64,000 nt of DNA from Eledone cirrhosa (lineage: Eukaryota > Mollusca > Cephalopoda > Octopoda > Eledonidae): positions 169,624,333-169,688,332 of the forward strand of contig OZ024743.1 in assembly GCA_964016885.1 (NCBI GenBank). The letters are read 5' to 3'. The notes beneath the pieces are model-generated. The model was not told where the DNA came from and did not search any database. It saw only the letters and a program-made list of their open reading frames with translations. Below, one piece after another: positions 55,832 through 64,000 of this stretch. How positions within the stretch are numbered: position 1 is the first letter of the stretch; each line of letters begins with the position of its first letter. The position numbers were made by a program, and so were the translations under genes.

Positions 55832-55926
55832 GTGTATGTGAATTTTGTATATTTAAAGATATATGGTATATTTAATAAATAAATATTTTGAAAGCCTCAG
55901 CTACGAATAAAAGACGGCCAGCGCTT
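55832..55926 (+). repeat. About 95-bp direct repeat, unit 1
   Basis: Shares TTTAATAAATAAATATTTTG AAAGCCTCAGCTACGAATAA and the GGCCAGC end with 56402-56500, at about 85 percent by eye. It lies immediately before the 3' LINE fragment at 55895-56300. Confidence 0.75.
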
Positions 55927-56300
55927 GGGTAATGGCCGAAAGAATATGATCACAAATACAAGCAGCCGAAATGGGATTCCTTCAAAGGGCCTTTGGAGTA
56001 ACATTACTCGATAAAGTGTGTAACTCTGATATCCAAGTTACACACTACTTCTCCGAATTGAGAGATCACAACTCCTATACTATAGACATGTGGTTAGAAT
56101 GTCTCAGGAAAAAATTGCTGGACAGATTTTACAGTAGACCCTGAGCAAAATGGTTGGATAACATCCATGAGCTTGGCTAGTCACGCTTGGGGATCCAGCT
56201 GGATCAGTTGGAGATGGTGGCTTCTGACAGGACCCACTGGAAGGAGTGTTTGAGGACTCTTCCCCTATGACCCTCTCAGGAATAAATGGGCAAAGAAGAA
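55895..56300 (+). pseudogene. 3' fragment of RTE-type LINE (family of copy K), copy M
   Basis: Sequence matches 48085-48470 of copy K: a GGGTAATGGCCGAAAGAAT start, GCCGAAATGGGATTCCTTCA AAGGGC, then GGACCCACTGGAAGGAGTGT TTGAGGAC and CCTCTCAGGAATAAATGGGC AAAGAAGAAG. Frames are broken throughout. Confidence 0.8.
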
Positions 56301-56401
56301 GATATATATATATATCATCATCATCATCATTATCGGTTAACATCTATATATATATATATATATATGTGATTGGAATTTAGCTTCTTCATAGCTGTATAGA
56401 T

Positions 56402-56500
56402 ATATGTATGTGAATTTCGTATATCTAAATATATACAGTATGTTTAATAAATAAACATTTTGAAAACCTCAGCTATGAATAGAAGACTGATGGCCAGCAC
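56402..56500 (+). repeat. About 95-bp direct repeat, unit 2
   Basis: Second copy of the unit at 55832-55926 (TTTAATAAATAAACATTTTG AAAACCTCAGCTATGAATAG). It lies immediately before the 3' end of the minus-strand LINE at 56500-58740. Confidence 0.75.
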
Positions 56501-58740
56501 CGTCTGGCAGAATCCAGCAGAATCAAGAGGGATAATTGTCTATGCATTTCGAACTTAGATGGTTCTCGTCAGGATAATGCTTTCCTCTTTCTACTGCTGG
56601 ACTTTGAAGCAGGCAAATTTTTTCCTGAGACATTCTAATCCCATGCCTATAGTATAGGAGCTGTGATCTATCAATTCGGAGAAGTAGTGGCTCTGCCTGG
56701 AGTGATCCTCTGATCTCTAAGTTACACACTTTATCGAGTAACGTTTCTTCAAAGGCCTTTTGAAGGAATCCCATTTCAGCTGGTTGTATTTGTGATCATA
56801 TTCTTTCAGTCATTACCCAAGATACATGACCATAGGTAAGGATGGCTGAAATACTGAATTGAAGAAGGCTTTTACACCTACTTCCCTTCTTGTGACTACT
56901 GAATGCTGAAACTGGCACATTACTGCACCAGCTCCTGCAATTCTTGCACTTAACTCAGCCTCCTGCCTTCTAACACTCGTGAACATGACCACGAGATACT
57001 TGAACTTCTCTACTTGCTTCAGTGGAACTCCATTCACATGTACAGTAGAGTGCACTAAGCAGGCTTCCTTGAGAGGACAAGCTACTTAGTTTTTGTGGTA
57101 TTGATTTTCATTCCAGTCATGCAGCGCTCAGCATCAAACCTATCAAGTGCAAGTCAGAGATCATCTTTTGTTGAGTTAAGTAACACCATGTCGTCTGCAA
57201 ATTCCAGCCGACTGATTTTACATTTGCCAGTCATGATACCTCTTCTAACCCAGCTGCACATGTCAATCCTGTTCATGAAAATAATGAACGGGAGAGGTGA
57301 CAGTATACACCCTTGGCGGAATCCGACTCCCACATTGAATGAGTTAGCACCATTTATCCAAACACAAAAACTTGGGTACACTTATACAGACATCAGGGCA
57401 GCAAGAAGCTGACCATCAAACCCATACTCCTGCACAGCTTTCCACAGCAGGTCCCAAGGAACACTGTCGTATGTGTTCTCAAGTTCAACAAAAACAAGAA
57501 TATATTTCTTGGCAATACTCCCATGGTTTCATGAATACCTGCTGCAGTGGGAATATTTGGTCGGCTGTGCTGCACCTGGGGTGAAACCCTTACTGTTCAT
57601 CATTTAGTTTTGAGTTGACAATCTCTCTGCATCTCTTGGCCAGACACTTAGCATAAACTTTACCAGAGAAACTTAACAAGGAGATCCAACTTTAATTGGA
57701 ACAATCTCTCTTGTCTCTCTTTTAGAAAATATCACTCCTGATTGCCATTGCTTAGGTGCCTTTCCAGATATCCAGGACACCCAACACACATGAGTCAGCC
57801 AGAGAATAAACATCTTGGGCCGTATTTCATCTTCCCCAGCGGCTTCACCACATTTGAGCTCTTTGCATGCTCTTGTGACCTCAGCCTCAGAGAGATTAGT
57901 CACTGCTCCCAGATGTACCTCGCACACGTCCAAAGATGCTGTTGTGATTGGGTCTAGGAGATCAGCAAAGTATCCTCTCCACTTCGCGAGGATGCACCTC
58001 TCTAATGAGATGAGAACCCCAGAGGCTTTCTTGATAACAGGTGTGGAGGAGGCTTCTTATTACAAAGTCGGCAGATGGGCTGACAGAACACTTTCTTTGC
58101 TGATCTGAAGTTGGATTCCATGTCTTAACTTTGGACTCTTTTACTGTCTCTGCTGCGATTTTATGTGCCTGCATGTACCGCAAGTGCAAGAAGGAGGACT
58201 TATTCCCAAGCCAAGCTTTGTAAGCCTCCTTCTTTGCTCAGGTGGCATCATTGACCTCTTGATTGAACCAAGGAGTCTTCCAGCCATTCGGCACCACACC
58301 AAGTCTCTTTCACCCACAGCATTTAACAGCTGAAGCAGAAACTGCCATGCTGAACAATCTCCACTCTGTCTCAACGTCCTTTGTTTGTTCAGGGAGTTCT
58401 CTGAATTTGGATACAAAAGTATCTGCTTACCTGATCCTGCCTTCCTTATCCACCAATGCTTCCCCCTTTTGGGGCTTCTTTGGCTTTAGGTAGTCTCAAG
58501 TTGCAGATAACTAGATGGTGATCAGTTGACAGCTCAGCCCCTCTCTTAACATGAACATCCAGCACAAAAGAGATCAGAGACAATAACAAAATCAATTATT
58601 GATCTCTGTCCCTGATTCCCCTTATACCATGTATATTCATGGATGTCTTGCAGGGCCTCTCTATTCATATTTAGATTGGGGGGTCACCATTCCTTCCAAT
58701 CACTTCTTTCCATGTCAGGTCATCAGGATATATGACTCAG
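56501..58740 (-). pseudogene. RTE-type LINE (family of copy K), minus-strand copy N
   Basis: On the minus strand from 58740: end of an AP endonuclease (PPNLNMNREALQDIHEYTWY, QRSIIDFVIVS, near 58690-58580), a linker, RT pieces (EVTRACKELKCGEAAGEDEI RPKMF; KRDKRDCSN; GFHPRCSTADQIFPLQQVF; VGVGFRQGCILSPLPFIIFM; LEFADDMVLLNSTKDDL with an intact FADD near 57190) and a thumb (QVEKFKYLVVMFTSVRRQEA). The C-terminus reads AEPLLLRIDRSQLLYYRHGI RMSQ. 5'-truncated and frame-broken. It keeps the endonuclease end that copy K lacks. Confidence 0.8.
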
Positions 58741-59167
58741 TCTTAACCACATCTAACGTATACACACATGCAACCTAAACAACATCTCATACAAGGAAAT
58801 TGATACAATGAAATACTACATCAGTAGTTGATGTCATTCTCATGAATAGCAAAATAACCATCAAACAACACTTGAAAATAATTTAAGAAACTTAAATCTA
58901 AATTTAATCCCAAAGAGAAAAAACCAGAACATTTTTCTCTGAGAGTTCCTTAAGTCCTGAAATATTAGGACAAAAGAAACTACAAAAACAAAACAAAGAT
59001 TACCAGGTAACTTACTGTTTCTTTACCTTCAACTTACCATCCATTTTGCATTGTTTAGCTTTATATCTCTTTCCACATTATATATATATGTATATCATCA
59101 TCATCATCATCATCATTTTACGTCTGCTTTTCCCTGCTAAGTATATATATATATCTCACACTCTCTT

Positions 59168-59200
<33 letters not shown>

Positions 59201-59210
59201 GTATATATAT
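58741..59210. other. Gene-free stretch
   Basis: AT-rich. 59096-59140 has (ATC)n plus TTTTACGTCTGCTTTTCCCT GC, a very short RTE-like 3' end. 59145-59210 is CT and TA repeat. Confidence 0.65.
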
Positions 59211-59769
<559 letters not shown>

Positions 59770-60235
59770 TTCCATAGCAGTTGAGTCAAATTTCCGGTGA
59801 ATAGATCTCTCTATCCTTCCATTTTCCGGGGGGGGGGGGGGAATCATTTGCAGCATAGTTGGAGACTAGATTAATTGATAGCTCATGCTTAAACTGAGGA
59901 AAAATAATCATTTCCACCAAAAATTGGGGTGGTGTTCTAAGAATTTATCAAATTTTTATCATAATTTACTTTTATGGGTTTTCTATTTTAAATTTATTAT
60001 TGTTGCTGATCTCACAGAATTTGTTATGCCAATAATATTAGAATCACTAATCACAATAAGTATTAAGAAAATATATCATGTTTTGAATAAAATTTCATTA
60101 TTTTCTTTAACCTAGGCAACGCTGGGTATGTCTGCTGTATAAATAAATGTATGTATGTATATGTGTGTCTGTGTGTGTGTGTATATACATATATATATGT
60201 GTGTGTGTGTACATATATAAATATATATATATATA
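59770..60235. other. Gene-free stretch
   Basis: Contains a run of about 13 G at 59828-59841 and a GTGT/TATA microsatellite at 60145-60235. Confidence 0.7.
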
Positions 60236-60372
60236 TAAATGTGGTTGGCATTAGGAAAGGCATCCATGGTTCTGTATGAGCAAAACACACTCATCGTATC
60301 TGGCTTGTCTCCCAATGAGACAACTTATCTAACCCATGCTTGCATGTTAAATGGATATTAAATGATCACGAC
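60236..60372 (+). mobile_element. RTE-like 3' tail fragment, copy j
   Basis: TGTGGTTGGCATTAGGAAAG GCATCCATGG, ATCTAACCCATGCTTGCATG TTAAATGGATATTAAATGAT. Tail layout as at 39830-39980. Confidence 0.75.
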
Positions 60373-60399
60373 AATGACAATATATATACACATGTATAT

Positions 60400-60469
<70 letters not shown>

Positions 60470-61786
60470 AAGAGAGAAGTGTACATGTGTATGCATGCAT
60501 AGTTTAGTAGAAATGTAGTGGGTAGTTAGTTCGTGGTAGGTCAGTGTATGATTTATGTTTGCCTTTTTGCTGGGTGTGTGCTCATGGTGATATTTCTTAG
60601 TAATGCTTTTGACATTTAGATCTTGGTGTCTCCTGGAGTTTTTATTGTTCTCAGGAGAGACACAGAGAGACAGTGACAGATTCACAAGTGTTACATTAAT
60701 TTCTCTTTATTGTTCTTAGTTTCTTCATGTGCAACACCAATAAGCAGCTGTATATGTTTGTGTCAGTGTGTGAGAAAACATAAACACTCTATAGGAATAT
60801 ATATGTACTTGTGTGTATATATATGTATGTGTCTATACATATATAACTGTGTCTATACATACATCTATACACTCACACCCACATAATGAATTCTCCCATT
60901 CTTTTTTGTTTTAACCTCCATCTACTGTGATTCAGGGCAGTTATTTCAAATCTTTGTCTCTTTTAGGTTAACTTTGAGTTTGTCCTTGAATATTAGCTAT
61001 CATCTTTATATGTTTCTCCTTCAAACTTGTAGCTGGCTCTACATGAGGACTTTTAGAATTCTATTGATATGGCTAAAGTATCTAAAATGGGATTGCAAAA
61101 GAAAAGGTTCAATGCTACCAACTTTACATTTAGAGAATATGTCAATATTCAATATTCTAACATTTAAGCAATTAAACTATTTTACTACATTTTATTAATT
61201 TCAAAATTAGTTAAACATATAGAAAAAGAAAGCAGTATTGGAAAGGACTATAAATGCAATAAATGAGAGGAATATAGAAGGTGTTTCCCTGGAGGATGAT
61301 GAAGTAGACATGCTGGAAAAGTCATTCCAGCTTGCGAGACTCACACCTGTGAGTAGCCAACTCTGTGCCAATGGTTGTGAGTAGGGAGGTAACCCTAGGG
61401 CCAAGGACACCAGAAGTCTCTGCTGCTACAGGCTCGACTGCAAACCTGTCAGAGAGCAACTGATATTTGAAAAGATTACTCTCCTCGGCCTACAGTGCAG
61501 CAGAGCCTGGGTTAGTCGCTGACTACACCACGTTGTCGCTGGATAATATGTTGCTGTGGAGCTTGCTTATAAATTAGAATGACCACCACCAACAACAACA
61601 ATAACAATAACCCTACCAAAAACAACAACTATTATTTATAGTGACCAGCTATTATTATAGATATCTGTGTTAGGACTATACCATTTTCAAATTTTCCAAT
61701 ACTTTGTATATCTCTCAAGTAAATATATAAACAAATTTGTTTTCACTCTAACATTGTGGATATATAAATGCTTTTGTGAGTTTTAT
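60373..61786. other. Gene-free stretch
   Basis: 60375-60470 is (TA)n then (GA)n. The rest is AT-rich unique sequence. 61300-61560 has slightly higher GC and resembles no known element by eye. Confidence 0.65.
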
Positions 61787-61799
61787 ATTGAATAATAAT

Positions 61800-61968
61800 T
61801 GTTTCTACTTTAGGCACAAGGCCAGCAATTACCCAGTTCATTACTGGTACTTTATTTTATCGACCCCGTAAGGATGAAAGGTAAAGTCAACCTCGGCGGG
61901 ATTTGAACTCAGATCGTAAAGGGACGTAACTATGCTGGAAAGCATGGCGTCCGACCCTCTACCGATAC
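61800..61968 (-). mobile_element. tRNA-derived SINE with 13-bp target-site duplication
   Basis: Same family and orientation as 14501-14690, truncated by about 20 bp at its 5' end (stops after CTACCGATAC). ATTGAATAATAAT stands at 61787-61799 and again at 61969-61981, a perfect 13-bp target-site duplication. The tail base pairs fuse with the TAATAAT of the target. Confidence 0.92.
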
Positions 61969-62071
61969 ATTGAATAATAATAATATTCAATTCATTTGCA
62001 AGCAAACAGCCTCATAATGCTATGTGCTTTAGACAACTATCATAATCCCTTTGTTCTAGCGGTGGCTCACA

Positions 62072-62104
<33 letters not shown>

Positions 62105-62124
62105 GTGTGTGTGTGTGTATATAT

Positions 62125-62330
62125 ATATGTGTGTAGGAAGCCACAATAGAGGTTGACCAAGAAAGACCTGGGCAGAGGTGGTGAGAGCTGATCTCCAATT
62201 CAAATCACTGAGACTCACACAGGAGACGACAAAGGAATGCAACAAGTAGAGAGATGCTAAAAAGGACCCATCCAATCCTTGTTAGCATGGAAAAAAAGAA
62301 TGTTAAAACGATGATGATGATGATTTATAT
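62125..62330 (+). mobile_element. LINE 3' end with (GAT)n tail, copy k
   Basis: Reads RGRPRKTWAEVVRADLQ-like codons (near 62145-62195), then CCCATCCAATCCTTGTTAGC ATGGAAAAAAAGAATGTTAA AACGATGATGATGATGATTT. Same plan as the RTE-like tails but a different subfamily. Short, no intact frame. Confidence 0.7.
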
Positions 62331-62449
62331 ATGTGTATATGTGTGTGTGTGTTATATACTGATATATTATGATATTGATAATATATAAAAAGATGATTTA
62401 TAAAGACACATACATTTAACATCTGTTTGATTAGTATTATATAATTCTT

Positions 62450-63113
62450 TCCAGACACTGAGATTCTTGCTAGGGCAAAGTTAGACCTATTCAAGCTATA
62501 AGGATTCAGTTAAGATGGACAGGTCACATGATTCATATGGGTGACGGATGCATCCTCAAGAAAATGTTTTATGGCAAAATGAAGCTGGGCAAAAGGTAAA
62601 ATAGTTAGCCAAGGAGGAGATGCAGAGACACTCTAAAAGCAAACTTAAAATGCCTACAAAAATCTTGAATCATGTGCAGCAAATAGAGTGACCCGGAGAA
62701 ATACCATTTGGATGGAGAGGGTAAAACATGCCAAATTGGAAAGAAAAGTGCGGAAGAATGAGTCCAGCAGTAATAATGATGAATCTTATCCAGCATTGGT
62801 TTTCAAATGCCCTGTGTGCCCTAAGGTGTGCCTTTCGAATGCTGGCTTGAAGTCCCACCAACGAGCACTTGATTGTAAAGTCCAAGTTGACTATTCAAAC
62901 TTTGTTGCAGAGAATCAGTTACAGTGCCATGTTAGTCAGAAAATTTGTAAATCAGGTGGTGGATTAAAGCAGCTTCTGAACACACACAATAAGCAAATGC
63001 AAAGTGGAAACAAAAACGAAATGAGACATCATTGTATTCTACAGTGGATATGGCGCATGTCTCTCAGACATGACACCCTTAATTTAATTTTGGATATATA
63101 TACGGCCCCTTAA
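62450..63113 (+). pseudogene. LINE C-terminus with two C2H2-type fingers
   Basis: Upstream frames read ILARAKLDLFKL, RWTGHMIHMGDGCILKKMFY GKMKLGKR and RRCRDTLKANLKCLQKS, the LINE connection domain with one TAA and frame breaks. The frame 62688-63113 follows with RRNTIWMERVKHAKLERKVR, then FKCPVCPKVCLSNAGLKSHQ (finger 1, C-x2-C..H) and LQCHVSQKICKSGGGLKQLL NTH (finger 2, one Cys replaced by Ser). The fingers probably bind nucleic acid, by analogy with other LINE C-termini. The methionine at 62688 is internal. Not a host zinc-finger gene. Confidence 0.75.
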
Positions 63114-63497
63114 TTGTAGAGCTAACTCAGTTGAAAGGACTCGGCTGCTATTTCTAGCTGTCGATAATCCTATTCACGCCGCTGGGATGACGCTGGTACG
63201 ATGTGTGTATTTTTAAAAAATGCAACACGTGCTTCGAGTCATTCATAGATTTGCATTTACTGTGTAAACACAGATAGTTAAATCTTCTCCTTTTTTTGAA
63301 AATCCGGGATTTGACTACTGTGATTTACCGATTGATGGTAAAATATAATTCTTATTTAATGAAATATATACAAAGGAGATTAATCATTTTAAAAGGTATC
63401 TATATTTGAAGTTCTAGTTAAACTTTAATTAGTTACCTACCTAGCTGTGTGTGCTTACACACTTTACAAATTATTCCCTATGATTGTTTCATATGTT

Positions 63498-63544
<47 letters not shown>

Positions 63545-64000
63545 AATCAATTTCTAGTATATATAAATAAATTTTACTTGAAGACTGAGTTAGAGCATAG
63601 AATTCATAGAATAATGAGAAAAACTCAATGCAAAGATAGCTGTTAAAACAGCAAAATGCTGTCAATGACAGTATTGGGTAAAATTTACCTCAAATGACAG
63701 AAATCAGTGGCTAAAAGTGTGTAGGCCCACAGAAGTAATAGGAAAAAAATGAATGATCACACACATTTAAACCTCTTCAGCTCACAGAACAGTTGAGGTT
63801 TCACATGATTTGATTTGAGAGTACCACATAAAATTACCGGTTTGTGCAACAGAAAAATAAATATTTCTGCTGGTATGATATTTGTTTGATAAATTGAACA
63901 AATTAGATATATTTCTTTTATTTGCCACTAGGGCATCAAAAGTGGGACAAGTACAAAGGGGGGAGTTTACACAAAAAGGCGTCCTCAATAAGGAGGAGGC
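63114..64000. other. Gene-free stretch
   Basis: AT-rich. 63503-63542 is (AT)n. No coding or repeat signal otherwise. Confidence 0.65.

Overview
The window is eukaryotic, AT-rich and packed with repeats, with no bacterial or viral gene layout. It most likely comes from a cephalopod mollusc, probably octopus-like. The basis for this is tRNA-derived SINEs that look like cephalopod SINEs, LINE 3' tails ending in (GAT)n/(ATG)n with a 'TTTAACGTCC..TTTCCAYGCTAGCATGG' signature, and long TAA, CA/TA, CT and GATGGT simple repeats. The species call is inference from recognised repeat types; no database was searched. I found no host gene. Nearly every long reading frame belongs to a dead or dying retroelement.

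Layout. 1-20.4 kb: a nested array of elements joined at (TAA)n microsatellites. Four plus-strand copies of LINEs with a C-terminal CCHC knuckle and restriction-like endonuclease (R4/Dong-like) lie at 1-743, 784-3167, 4131-7696 and 7775-10870, and a fifth remnant lies at 19087-20434. Two minus-strand copies of a Tx1-like LINE with an AP-type endonuclease lie at 10885-14428 and 14711-19067, with a minus-strand SINE between them. 20.4-24.2 kb: an RTE-like LINE carrying a PHD-type finger, simple DNA, a 489-bp direct-repeat unit and LINE tails. 24.3-29 kb: a minus-strand Penelope-like element (RT plus GIY-YIG endonuclease) broken up by four SINE copies. 29.1-31.6 kb: a minus-strand RTE-like LINE. 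31.6-39 kb: mostly simple sequence, with an 80-bp tandem duplication, a hammerhead-like motif and two perfect or near-perfect foldbacks. 39-46.5 kb: LINE tails, several SINE types, decayed R4-like remnants and a third Tx1-like copy, again meeting at a TAA repeat. 46.7-58.7 kb: four RTE-type LINE copies or fragments in both orientations. 58.7-64 kb: a third foldback, LINE tails, a SINE with a clear target-site duplication, and a LINE C-terminus with C2H2 fingers.

Main pattern. Two unrelated LINE classes and one SINE all end at the same trinucleotide repeat. The R4-like elements end in (TAA)n on their sense strand. The Tx1-like elements and the SINE end in (TTA)n. The last bases of the SINE also resemble the 3' end of the Tx1-like LINE, which suggests that this LINE supplies the SINE's retrotransposition machinery. 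TAA microsatellites therefore look like shared landing pads that grow into nested arrays.
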